A DNA stretch of 22,736 bases from an uncultured Fibrobacter sp. GTDB taxonomy: Bacteria > Fibrobacterota > Fibrobacteria > Fibrobacterales > Fibrobacteraceae. The position numbers and the translations under genes were made by a program. The notes beneath the pieces are model-generated. The model did no database searches, was not told the origin of the DNA, and saw only the letters and a program-made list of their open reading frames with translations. The stretch is taken from the NCBI GenBank assembly GCA_937891805.1, contig CALATK010000227.1, forward strand, positions 1-22,736. The letters run 5' to 3'. Below, one piece after another: positions 1 through 7,296 of the stretch (positions are counted from its first letter, which is position 1; each line of letters opens with the position of its first letter).

Positions 1-1
1 T

Positions 2-244
2 AATGAGTTAGAGTTTATACAATGTACATGTAAGTTTACTGAAGAACTACATAGTAATGTTGATGAAATGAGTTCTAAACGCTATGAAACAAAATTTCTT
101 ATCCAAGAATTAAAAAAGCATAATGAACTTGTTGAACAAAATATTTTTATGGCAGCACATAATGTTAATATTGATATGGTCGTTGGATATAAAAAAGATG
201 GTATTATTCATACTTTTAAAGATGAATATAAAAGCAAAAAGTAG
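2..244 (+). CDS. C-terminal part of an unknown protein (5' end outside the window)
   Basis: An open frame runs from the first bases to a TAG at 242-244, giving 80 visible residues with no stop. Its 5' end lies outside the window. The visible part is polar and lysine/glutamate-rich, with a CTC cysteine pair near residue 8, a probably helical middle (about residues 14-48) and a tail ending in KSKK. Codon use is strongly AT-rich (AAA, GAA, AAT, ATT), unlike the GC-ending codons of dapA and gyrA, which suggests acquired DNA. I do not recognise the family. The frame is credible because it stays open in very AT-rich DNA where chance stops are frequent, but an in-frame chance run cannot be excluded. 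Confidence 0.5.
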   Translation, partial: NELEFIQCTCKFTEELHSNVDEMSSKRYETKFLIQELKKHNELVEQNIFMAAHNVNIDMVVGYKKDGIIHTFKDEYKSKK

Positions 245-635
245 GAAAAAATTAAAAAGTAAAAAGCAATAAAGTGCTATTCTAATTTGACAAAAATGCA
301 TAAAAAGAGTAAATATTCATTGATATGTAAATCAAACATATTTTTATCCATATTAGAATAAAATTCACTCATTTTGTCAGTATCCAAATAAACCTCTTTA
401 TAAAAATAGCCGTTCGCTTACGGAACTTCTCCTGAACATCTCGGACCTAAATCCTCGGTTCCATGGGAAAAATTCCACGAACAGTCTAAAACCGCGAACA
501 AATAGAGAAAAATATTTGCCTTTGGGCAACTGAATAAGCGCTAAAACAAGGGCATTGGAGGCCTTTTTCAGAAAAGGGAACTGATCCTTGGCAGAATCCT
601 GGGACCTCAGCGCAACAAAGACGATTCTAGAGCGA
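245..635. other. Gene-poor stretch with an AT-rich to mixed-composition boundary
   Basis: No convincing gene lies here. The first half is very AT-rich. It holds a sigma70-like sequence TTGACA (287-292), N17, TAAATA (310-315) on the + strand, and inverted pairs TATTCTAAT (about 279-287) with ATTAGAATA (about 353-361). From about 398 the composition changes. A minus-strand frame starting inside the FISUMP gene (ATG 677-679) stays open to 398 and would encode 93 residues ending in Phe/Arg-rich sequence. It overlaps the FISUMP 3' end in another frame and has no visible ribosome-binding site, so I do not call it a gene. Confidence 0.4.
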
Positions 636-1727
636 TTACTTCTTGAGACAACGGACAGAGAATCCCCTGCTTTTAACATAGCTGTTCTCAGTTGGAGAAT
701 CGTAAGAACTCATGTCGATGCTTTGAGCGCTACGGTCGTTGTCTGCAGTGGATGTCCAAAAGTACGCATAACTCCCTGCATTGTTAAACCTCGTCCCATC
801 ATAACTTCCGCCAGGCAACGCGGAGAATCCATAATTGTCCGTACCATTCCAGCTTTTGGATTTGAGTTTTTTTGCCGCAGTACTTTTCCCTCCGACAAGA
901 TCAAAAAGTGTTCTCCAATTCTGAGTACTGGGTAAGCGCCAACCTGCGGGGCACGCACCGGTAGCTGCAGACCATGTGTATAAGCGACCATATTTCGTGC
1001 AGTTAGCAGTATTGTTCGAATAACACCAACTTCCGCTACTTGTTTTATAATTCAGGTTTTTCGTCATCCAAATTTGGGCAGTGTTGCCTTGAGCAATGCG
1101 AACATAACCATACAACTGATTGTCACGCGTATCGCAAAAAAACTTAGAAGAATCGTACCATACGGCGGTTTCTCCGCTACCGCACGCGGTCTCGACGACA
1201 TCTCCTTCTCCGCAACGCTGCGTCACCAGGTCGTAGGTCTCCGCGCCACATATACCTTTTACAACGCCAGATTCGCAGACCTTGCTGCCGTTCGCGATGT
1301 ACCATACGGCACTTTCCCCGCTACCGCACGCGGTCTCGACGACATTTCCTTCTCCGCAACGCTGCGTCTCCAGGTCAAAAGTCTCCGTGCCACATACGCC
1401 AGTGGCATCACCGGATTCATCCTTGTCGCCGTTTACACCTGTTTCCTCGCCATCTTTCGAACCGGCATCCTTGCCACCGTTTACACCCGTTTCCTCGCCA
1501 TCTTTCGAACTGGCATTCTTGCCACCGTTTACACCAGTCTCCTCGCCGCCTTTCGAACCGGCATCCTTGCCGACGTTCTCGCCAACATTTTTATCATTTT
1601 CTGTTGACTCGACGCTTTCGTCCTCCGGGAGACCTGTGTTGCTGGAGGAATCGTCACTGCAGGCTAGAAACGCAAGAACTAGCGACACAAACAAAACCGA
1701 CCATGACAGTTTGACAATTTTATCCAT
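636..1727 (-). CDS. FISUMP-domain lipoprotein with tandem repeats
   Basis: This 363-residue protein is probably anchored in the cell envelope. The N-terminus has a short basic start, a hydrophobic stretch and a lipobox ending LAFLAC at about residue 23, followed by Asp/Ser-rich sequence. Next come about three 16-residue repeats built around GEETGVNG, then two near-identical 48-residue Cys-containing units (CGxETxDLxTQRCGEG, then TACGSGExAVWY). The C-terminal ~170 residues match the Fibrobacter succinogenes major paralogous domain: an IWMTKNLNY-like start, CPAGWRLPS, DNYGFSALPGG and a terminal SVRCLKK. A strong GAGGAG sequence lies 7 nt before the ATG at 1727. Function is unknown; a surface role is inferred from the lipobox. 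It is divergent from dapA. Confidence 0.85.
   Translation of the reverse strand: MDKIVKLSWSVLFVSLVLAFLACSDDSSSNTGLPEDESVESTENDKNVGENVGKDAGSKGGEETGVNGGKNASSKDGEETGVNGGKDAGSKDGEETGVNGDKDESGDATGVCGTETFDLETQRCGEGNVVETACGSGESAVWYIANGSKVCESGVVKGICGAETYDLVTQRCGEGDVVETACGSGETAVWYDSSKFFCDTRDNQLYGYVRIAQGNTAQIWMTKNLNYKTSSGSWCYSNNTANCTKYGRLYTWSAATGACPAGWRLPSTQNWRTLFDLVGGKSTAAKKLKSKSWNGTDNYGFSALPGGSYDGTRFNNAGSYAYFWTSTADNDRSAQSIDMSSYDSPTENSYVKSRGFSVRCLKK
1130..1410 (-). repeat. Two 144-bp tandem repeats inside the FISUMP lipoprotein gene
   Basis: Two in-frame units of about 144 bp (48 codons) encode CGxETxDLxTQRCGEG and TACGSGExAVWY. The two DNA copies are nearly identical over the stretch encoding TQRCGEG through AVWY, which suggests recent duplication or gene conversion. 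Each unit carries several conserved cysteines. Confidence 0.8.
1425..1580 (-). repeat. About three 48-bp tandem repeats inside the FISUMP lipoprotein gene
   Basis: The motif GTTTCCTCGCCATCTTTCGA (+ strand) begins at 1441 and recurs at 1489 and, slightly changed, at 1537: an exact 48-bp period. It encodes a 16-residue Gly/Glu/Lys-rich unit around GEETGVNGG. This is a low-complexity spacer between lipid anchor and Cys-rich units, and copy number is likely to vary between strains. Confidence 0.85.
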
Positions 1728-1882
1728 AACAGTCCTCCTCTAGGGGTAGAACAAAGTATTTCCTCCCAGAACATAGAAAATTTTTCAAAAAAAGCCCTGT
1801 CATTCCCTAGTTCAAGGATATTCTGAACATTTTTTTTCAAAGGGTCTACTTTGCTGCCTGCCAAGCATTCTTTTTTTTAAAT

Positions 1883-1914
1883 TTGGCGTACCAAGCCCTG
1901 GACTTTTATATATT
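1883..1914 (+). promoter_or_regulatory. Probable dapA promoter
   Basis: TTGGCG at 1883-1888 is followed by the AT-rich TATATATT at 1907-1914 (18 nt to the first TATATA). The -10-like TATATT ends 9 nt before the dapA ATG, so the transcript would start only a few bases upstream of, or at, the start codon. No Shine-Dalgarno is visible in the remaining 9 nt. Confidence 0.5.
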
Positions 1915-1923
1915 TAGGCCACT

Positions 1924-2880
1924 ATGCAGATTACAAAAGCTTCTCAACTTACTGGTGTTTTCCCCGCGTTGTTCACCCCGCTGATGGACGACGATCCCAA
2001 GTGTCTCCGCAACTCCGTCGACTACAAGAAGATGGAGCATATGATTGACGACCTTGTCGCTTCCGGCGTTTCCGGCATTCTTCCCGTGGGTACCACGGGC
2101 CAGAGTGCGACGGTCACCCACAAGCAGCACCTCGACATCATCAAGTTCACGCTGGACTACGTGGACGGCCGCGTGCCCGTGATTGCAGGCGCAGGCAGCA
2201 ACTGCACCCGCGAATCGGTCGAGATGATCGAAGAAGTCCTGAAGATTGCGGAAGTCCCGGTCCTCTGCGTCACGGGCTACTACAACAACCCCTCGCAGGA
2301 AGGCATCGAGAAGCACTTCAAGACGCTCAGCTCCGAAACGGGCGCGAAGATTATCATCTACAACGTGCCGGGCCGTACCGCCAGCTACGTCCACCCCGAC
2401 ACCCTCATCGCCCTTTCCGAAGACAAGAACATCATCGGACTCAAGCAGGCGGTCGATTTCCGCATTGGCGAAAAGTTCCACGAAGACACGAAGCGCGTCA
2501 TCAACGAGACGAAGAACAACGACTTTGCCGTTCTGAGCGGCGAAGACGGATTCTTTATCGACATGCTCGAGATGGGCGGCACGGGCCTCGTGAGCGCAAC
2601 GGCGAACATCCCCGAAGCGGCTAAGATTTTCGTAGACCTGTACAAGGCATTCCAGGCCGGCGAGTTCCAGAAGTGCGACGACCTGCAGGACGCCGCCCGC
2701 GACTACGTGGAAGCGACCTTCTGCCGCAAGAACCCGATTCCTCTTGGAACCATGTTCAACAGCCCGCTCTTCCAGCCCATGACCAGCGTCAAGGATACCG
2801 CCCGCGGTGACGAAGCCGTGGCCCGCATCATGAAGCTCATCAACGAAAAGGCTGAGAGCCTGAAGAAGTATCACGTATAG
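1924..2880 (+). CDS. dapA: 4-hydroxy-tetrahydrodipicolinate synthase
   Basis: This 318-residue cytoplasmic enzyme condenses pyruvate with aspartate semialdehyde, the first committed step toward diaminopimelate and lysine, feeding cell-wall synthesis. It is a class I aldolase-type TIM barrel. Visible motifs are GTTGQS at 56-61 (pyruvate-binding loop, usually GTTGES), YYNNP at 119-123, YNVPGRT at 146-152 with the catalytic Tyr146, and the Schiff-base Lys174 in GLKQA. The Tyr-Lys spacing of 28 matches E. coli DapA (Tyr133/Lys161). It is somewhat longer than the usual ~292 residues. ATG 1924 is chosen because the -10 box lies immediately upstream. A Cys-cluster gene follows after 9 nt and is probably cotranscribed. 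Related pyruvate aldolases are possible but less likely. Confidence 0.93.
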   Translation: MQITKASQLTGVFPALFTPLMDDDPKCLRNSVDYKKMEHMIDDLVASGVSGILPVGTTGQSATVTHKQHLDIIKFTLDYVDGRVPVIAGAGSNCTRESVEMIEEVLKIAEVPVLCVTGYYNNPSQEGIEKHFKTLSSETGAKIIIYNVPGRTASYVHPDTLIALSEDKNIIGLKQAVDFRIGEKFHEDTKRVINETKNNDFAVLSGEDGFFIDMLEMGGTGLVSATANIPEAAKIFVDLYKAFQAGEFQKCDDLQDAARDYVEATFCRKNPIPLGTMFNSPLFQPMTSVKDTARGDEAVARIMKLINEKAESLKKYHV

Positions 2881-2889
2881 GAGAATCCC

Positions 2890-3585
2890 ATGGCAAAGAA
2901 TAAATCCATTAGCGAAATCATCTGCGACTACATCAAGAAGCAGAAGCTCTCCCCCATTCCCGTTCAGACCCTGAACGAGGAAGCCGCCTCCACACGCTAC
3001 TTCGGTGGCGACCTCAAGGAATTCATCGCCGCGGCCAAGACGCTGGGCGCGAAGGGAATCTTCGTGGAAGAACTCTACCTCGAAGACGACGAGTTCTACT
3101 ACGACAGCGGCATGGACGACGAAGAATACATGGCGCTCTACGGCAACGACGACTGCTGCTGCGACGGTCAGTGCAAGTGCGGCAAGTGCGAAGGCAAGAA
3201 AGACAAGAAGGCCAAGGACGACGACGATTCCGATGTGGACGGCATCTGGTTCGAGCCCGAAGACCTGGACGGTCTGGACCTGACCCTCCTGAAGCCCCAG
3301 ATGGCCAAGTACATCGACCGTATCGGCGAGTGCTGCGGCGCCCGCCTCACGGTTCCCGGTGTGGACCGCCTGGAAGTGGAAATCTTTGCCGACTGGTACG
3401 ACAAGTTTGCCGAGCTGGTGGACGAAGCCTCCGAAATCATCGAGGAAGACCCCAACGGCGCTCTGGAAGCCATCGAAGCCATGTTCAAGGCCGAAGAAGA
3501 AGCTGACAAGAGCGTGAAGAAGATTGCGGCTCACCCCCCGAAAGGTGGAAAGAAGACCGCAAAGTCCAAAAACAAGAAGAAATAA
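2890..3585 (+). CDS. Unknown acidic protein with a cysteine cluster, coupled to dapA
   Basis: I do not recognise this 231-residue family. The N-terminal ~65 residues look like a small folded or winged-helix-like segment (SISEIICDYIKKQKLSPIP). An acidic stretch then leads to a compact cluster CCCDGQCKCGKC at about 88-99, a Lys/Asp-rich linker, a second mainly helical acidic region containing GECCGARL, and a very basic tail (PPKGGKKTAKSKNKKK). The clustered cysteines could bind a metal or form disulfides; that is inference. AGGAG at 2879-2883 overlaps the dapA stop and sits 6 nt before the ATG, so translation is probably coupled to dapA. There is no signal peptide, so it is probably cytoplasmic. 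A bidirectional terminator follows. Confidence 0.85.
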   Translation: MAKNKSISEIICDYIKKQKLSPIPVQTLNEEAASTRYFGGDLKEFIAAAKTLGAKGIFVEELYLEDDEFYYDSGMDDEEYMALYGNDDCCCDGQCKCGKCEGKKDKKAKDDDDSDVDGIWFEPEDLDGLDLTLLKPQMAKYIDRIGECCGARLTVPGVDRLEVEIFADWYDKFAELVDEASEIIEEDPNGALEAIEAMFKAEEEADKSVKKIAAHPPKGGKKTAKSKNKKK

Positions 3586-3592
3586 TTGCACC

Positions 3593-3620
3593 TGTCATGC
3601 CCGCGAAGGCGGGCATCTCC
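3593..3620 (+). repeat. REP-like hairpin element (copy A)
   Basis: ATGCCCGC and GCGGGCAT form an 8-bp stem around GAAG, framed by TGTC and CTCC. It is the reverse orientation of the copies at 5309 and 7234. It lies directly after the stop of the Cys-cluster gene. Confidence 0.7.
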
Positions 3621-3631
3621 AATTCACAAAT

Positions 3632-3663
3632 AAAAAAACCACGGTTTTGCCGTGACTTTTTTT
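3632..3663. terminator. Bidirectional rho-independent terminator
   Basis: CACGG (3640-3644), loop TTTTG, CCGTG (3650-3654), with seven A residues before and seven T residues after, so it can end transcription from both sides. It serves the dapA operon on the + strand and the xylanase gene arriving on the - strand. Confidence 0.85.
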
Positions 3664-3674
3664 GTATGATAAAA

Positions 3675-3702
3675 GAGATGCCGCAGCAAGTGCGGCATGA
3701 CA
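3675..3702 (-). repeat. Degenerate REP-like hairpin (copy D)
   Basis: ATGCCGCA, loop GCAAG, TGCGGCAT, framed by GAG and GACA like copies B and C but with a changed stem core. Together with copy A in opposite orientation it brackets the terminator, and it abuts the stop codon of the xylanase gene (3704). Confidence 0.55.
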
Positions 3703-3703
3703 A

Positions 3704-5188
3704 TTAGCGAGTAACGCGGACCCTGGTCATCTTGCTACCCTGCTTGACCAGGTAGATGCCAGACTTGTGGAACCTTGCGAATAGTGCATCCTGGAGAGAA
3801 GCGCCTGCGGCGACACTCAAGCGGCCCAAATTACGGCCCTGCATGTCGAACACCTGAAGGTCCTTGTCGCTATTCAAGGAGAGATGGACATTGCGGATGG
3901 ATGCAGGCGGTTCGTACTTGGAGCCCTTGTCCACATCCTTTTCGGTAAAGGTGATGTTGTCCACATTCACGTAGCCACCGGTAAATTCTACGCGGAGGGT
4001 GTGGGTCCCTGCAGAAAGGGACGTGGTCACCCCGGTGAAGGACTTGTAGTCATCCCAACCGTCTGTCAGGATATCCGAAATCGTGCCCACGTTTGTCCCA
4101 TCTACGACGAGGTCAATGGAAGTGGTGCGATCCTGGTCATCGCCTCTGGCGGCGGAGAGTTCAAAGGTATAGGTTCCGGTATAGGTAACGTTCACCGTAT
4201 ATTCGGCCCAGTTACCGGGTTCAATGTCTCCCAGGTAAGTTCCGCCATTGGTGAAGCCGCCGTCCTTGTTCTGGTAGTCTTCGAATTCAATCTTTCCGGG
4301 CAAAGTTCCTACAGCGGTCTGTGCAGCAGCGCTAGAAGTGGGGGTAGAAGCGGAGCTTGTGGGATTCGTGGAGGCGCTGGAAGAAGGCGTGGTAGCGTTG
4401 CTAATGTATACTACTGCATGAGGGAAATCGGCCTCACCGCTAACTCCACCACCATTGGCTCCAGCTTCACCGAGAACCTTGGCTTCATAAAGTTTACCAT
4501 CAGCCAATCCGAGTTCCTTCCACTTCTTGATATGGGCAGAAACATTGATTGTCCCACAATCACGCATGCTATTACGAATACTGAAATACTGGTAAAATTC
4601 CCTATCGCTGTTACCACCAATTGCAGGACCGGTACGGGTATTACGATAAACAGTATAAGTCCCGCCATCAATAGAAACATTCTCGGCAACCTTCATATTC
4701 CCTACCCAGTCACCAGGCATCCACTGACTTAGGGTATTGTCAACAACATAATACTCCACAAGACCATTCGGGGCACCCTGGACACCTTCCATCCATCCGT
4801 AGACTCCCACATAGGAATAGTCCACACCGCTGATATTCTTTTTCACCAGCTTATACTCGGCTATAATGTCTCCTCCCATCTGGTCATATGTCTTGTCGCT
4901 ATTGAACTGGAGACCGGAACGACAAAGATAGTCACCGGCCCCGCTGAACTTACAGGACATGGAGCCGTCGGAGTAAAATGTTGCACTGGCAGAAGTAGCA
5001 CGGTCATACCACAATTGGTAATCGTACTGGCCAATGGAGCCAGGGGCATAGCTGCCCGTTTCCGTTTTGCTAGTACCCGAATGTCCCGTCGCACTACAGA
5101 ACGATTCAGTTTGAGCTAGAGCTTGTGAGGTGAAAAGACCAAGGGATAGCAGAGCAGCTGTCCCGACCGAAAAATATCCCTTTTTCAT
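3704..5188 (-). CDS. Secreted GH11 endo-1,4-beta-xylanase with CBM6 and basic C-terminal domain
   Basis: This 494-residue enzyme is predicted to cleave internal xylan bonds outside the cell. In order: signal peptide (cut near ALA-Q, about residue 26); GH11 catalytic domain about 30-265, with nucleophile Glu145 in LVEYYVV and acid/base Glu241 in VLGEAG; Ser/Thr linker 266-292; CBM6 about 296-416 (IEFEDY start, GGYVNVDNITF end); and a C-terminal module 435-494 with VFDMQGR, GIYLVKQG and a basic RVRVTR end. This last resembles the basic terminal or sorting domains of Fibrobacter secreted enzymes. ATG 5188 follows AAGAGGAG by about 6 nt; an upstream in-frame GTG at 5251 would put the hairpin leader inside the gene and is rejected. 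It is a tandem paralogue of the frameshifted gene upstream. GH11 assignment is from motifs. Confidence 0.9.
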   Translation of the reverse strand: MKKGYFSVGTAALLSLGLFTSQALAQTESFCSATGHSGTSKTETGSYAPGSIGQYDYQLWYDRATSASATFYSDGSMSCKFSGAGDYLCRSGLQFNSDKTYDQMGGDIIAEYKLVKKNISGVDYSYVGVYGWMEGVQGAPNGLVEYYVVDNTLSQWMPGDWVGNMKVAENVSIDGGTYTVYRNTRTGPAIGGNSDREFYQYFSIRNSMRDCGTINVSAHIKKWKELGLADGKLYEAKVLGEAGANGGGVSGEADFPHAVVYISNATTPSSSASTNPTSSASTPTSSAAAQTAVGTLPGKIEFEDYQNKDGGFTNGGTYLGDIEPGNWAEYTVNVTYTGTYTFELSAARGDDQDRTTSIDLVVDGTNVGTISDILTDGWDDYKSFTGVTTSLSAGTHTLRVEFTGGYVNVDNITFTEKDVDKGSKYEPPASIRNVHLSLNSDKDLQVFDMQGRNLGRLSVAAGASLQDALFARFHKSGIYLVKQGSKMTRVRVTR

Positions 5189-5290
5189 ATTGAACTCCTC
5201 TTCAGAATCCAATCCCAATATAAACATATACAAAAAATCTCCGGATGTCACCGGGGAAGTGTGTAAATTTATGTAAAGATGGCGATTTTC
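5189..5290 (-). promoter_or_regulatory. Xylanase leader with imperfect hairpin (downstream copy)
   Basis: About 100 bp before this gene are almost identical to 7112-7212 before its paralogue (roughly four differences seen by eye). Read on the - strand it holds CCCCGG-TGACAT-CCGGAG (5256-5239), then six T residues, then TATATT and AAGAGGAG. One stem pair is broken here compared with the other copy. It could be a terminator, an attenuator, or part of the duplicated promoter region. Confidence 0.5.
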
Positions 5291-5308
5291 GCGGTTTTCA
5301 TGGAATCA

Positions 5309-5337
5309 GGGAGAAGCCCGCCTGCGCGGGCATGACA
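5309..5337 (-). repeat. REP-like hairpin element (copy B)
   Basis: A(A/T)GCCCGC, loop CTGC, GCGGGCAT, framed by GGGAG and GACA. Copy C at 7234 differs by one base. It lies between the two xylanase genes and may help end transcription of the upstream one. Confidence 0.7.
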
Positions 5338-5364
5338 AAATGTGGTTTTTGACGTTTTTGGGGG

Positions 5365-7111
5365 TTATCGAGTCACTCGAACCTGCATAAAGCGGCCACC
5401 CTGCTTGACCAGATAAGCGCCCGGTTTCTGGAACCGGACACGGAGGGTCTGTTCCAGGGAGGTTCCCTGCACCACGGTAACACGACCCAAGAAGCGTCCC
5501 TGCATGTCAAACACCTGCAAATTCCTGTTACCTTCTATCAGGAACTGCACCTTTGTCATGGCCATGGTGGCAGAGGAATACCACTGCCCGACAGACGACG
5601 AGGATTCTCCGATGGCAGACGAAGATATTTCCATAGCGGCAGAGGACTCTTCCAAGGTGGAGGTGGAACTTTCCGCAGTAGCGGAAGAAATTTCCAGGGC
5701 AGATGAAGAAGATTCTACCGACGCAGAGGATTCCGCCTGTGCAGACGAAGACGACTGCACCAGAGCAGACGACGAAGACAACTTTGCAGAAGACGAAGAC
5801 TGCTTCACGGAAGACGAGGACTGATTTGCAGAAGACGAGGATTGCTTTGCAGAAGAAGATGATGCCGTGGTTTTCTTGGTGAACTTGAGATTGTCCACAT
5901 TCACGTAGCCCCCGGTAAAGGTCACGCGAAGGGTATGGGAACCAGCAGTAAGGTTTGTCGTTTCAGCCGTAAAACTATCGTAATCGTTCCAACCGGTGGT
6001 CAATATGCCCGTAATGGAGGCCACCGCTTTTCCATCCACGGAAATGTCTACGGTTGTCGTACGATTCTGGTCGTCTTGTCGAGCGGCAAGGAGATCAACC
6101 GTGTAAATCCCGGCCGAAGTAACCGATACAGGGTATTCCAACCATGCGCCCGGCTTGATTTCACCCACAATGTTTCCATAGACGGTGACTTCGTCACCAC
6201 CGCTAGTGGCAAAGTTTTCAAGTTCGATTATTCCAGGGATGTTGGTAACGGCAACAGGATTAACCGCAGAAGAACTGCTGGCAGGATTGGCACCACTAGA
6301 ACTAGAAGTAGGCGTGGAACCGTTGCCAATATACACCCTGGCAACAGGGAAATCAGCAGTCCCGGAAACACCACAACCATTTCCCGTACAACCGGCCTCA
6401 CCAAGAACCTTGGCCTCATAGAGTTTGCCGTCGGCCATTCCAAGTTCTTTCCATTTTTTTATGTGAGCAGAAACATTGATAGTACCGCAATCGCGAGCCG
6501 ATTTACGAACGCTAAAATACTGATGGAATTCTCGATCATTATTGCCTCCAATCGCAGGTCCAAAACGAGTATTGCGGTAAACGGTATACACGGCACCATC
6601 AATTGTGTAGTCTCCCTTCTTGGTATCACCGACCCAGTCGCCCGGCATATACTGGGCCAGCGTATTGTCCACCACATAATATTCTACAAGACCATTGGGG
6701 GCACCGCTAACACCTTCCATCCAGCCGTAGACCCCAACGTATGAATAGCCTACGCCCGAAATATTTTGCTTAACCAACTTGAATTCCGCCATGATGTCGC
6801 CGCCAAGCTGGTCATAGGTCTTGTCGCTATTGAACTGCAAGCCCATGCGGCAAAGGTAATCGCCAGCCCCCCTGGAAAGAGCAGCTCATGGAACCTTCGT
6901 TGTAAAAAGTGGCACTCCCCGACTGTGCATGGTCATACCATAGCTGAAAGTCATAGTTGCCAACAGATCCCGTGACGTAGGAACCCGATACCGTCCTGCC
7001 TGTTCCGCTATGGCCTGTCGTACTGCAGAAATTCTGGGCCAAGGCCTGTGTGGAAAGGAAACCAAGGGACAAGAGCGTCAACATCTTGGCGGACTTTGGT
7101 AAAACACGCAT
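5365..7111 (-). pseudogene. Secreted GH11-CBM6 xylanase with a one-base frameshift
   Basis: This is a paralogue of the neighbouring xylanase, split across two frames. The first part (7111 to about 6870) encodes a signal peptide (ALA-Q cleavage) and the GH11 N-terminus, then shifts at a run of six G on the - strand (6872-6867). With five G the frame reads FQGAGDYLCRMGLQ, matching the paralogue. The second part (to 5365) has the GH11 core with LVEYYVV and VLGEAG catalytic glutamates, a CBM6, a long Ser-rich linker made of SSSSA-type repeats, and the basic C-terminal VFDMQGR/RVRVTR module. Intact length would be about 581 residues. ATG 7111 has a GAGGAG site. It may be a true pseudogene, a phase-variable gene or a sequencing error. 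Confidence 0.85.
5570..5870 (-). repeat. Ser-rich linker repeats in the xylanase gene
   Basis: Degenerate units encode SSSSAKQ, SSSSANQ, SSSSVKQ and similar blocks, seen on the + strand as recurring GCAGAAGACGA/GCAGACGACGA words. This is a flexible linker between CBM6 and the C-terminal module; the downstream paralogue has a much shorter spacer at this place. Confidence 0.75.
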
Positions 7112-7212
7112 ATTGAACTCCTCTTCAGAATCCAATCCCAATGTAAACATATACAAAAAATCCCCGGATGTCACCGGGGATGTGTGTAAATTTATATAAA
7201 GATGGCGATTTT
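7112..7212 (-). promoter_or_regulatory. Xylanase leader with perfect terminator-like hairpin (upstream copy)
   Basis: On the - strand: an AT-rich block (TTTATATAAATTT), then CCCCGG-TGACAT-CCGGGG (7179-7162) followed by A and six T, then TATATG/TACATT and AAGAGGAG before ATG 7111. The hairpin plus T run has the form of an intrinsic terminator. It may end gyrA transcription, or, if the promoter is the upstream AT block, act as an attenuator in the xylanase leader. Confidence 0.5.
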
Positions 7213-7233
7213 CGTTTTTTTTTCAAAGAATCA

Positions 7234-7262
7234 GGGAGATGCCCGCCTGCGCGGGCATGACA
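7234..7262 (-). repeat. REP-like hairpin element (copy C)
   Basis: ATGCCCGC, loop CTGC, GCGGGCAT (8-bp perfect stem), framed by GGGAG and GACA. It lies between the gyrA stop and the xylanase leader, the same relative place as copy B before the paralogue. Confidence 0.7.
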
Positions 7263-7296
7263 ACTTGATCAAGCTCTATCGGAGCAACAATCCGGA

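Noticed and set aside
398..679. 93-residue minus-strand frame running beyond the FISUMP stop
   Set aside because: Overlaps the FISUMP 3' end in another frame with no ribosome-binding site. It may be part of a repeated intergenic sequence, but one copy cannot show this.
1425..1580. CRISPR-like periodic repeat
   Set aside because: The 48-bp repeats are contiguous, in frame and coding, with no unique spacers.
1906..3591. 561-residue open frame antisense to dapA and the Cys-cluster gene
   Set aside because: Produced by GC-ending codons of the real genes on the other strand; low-complexity Val/Leu/Ala product and no ribosome-binding site.
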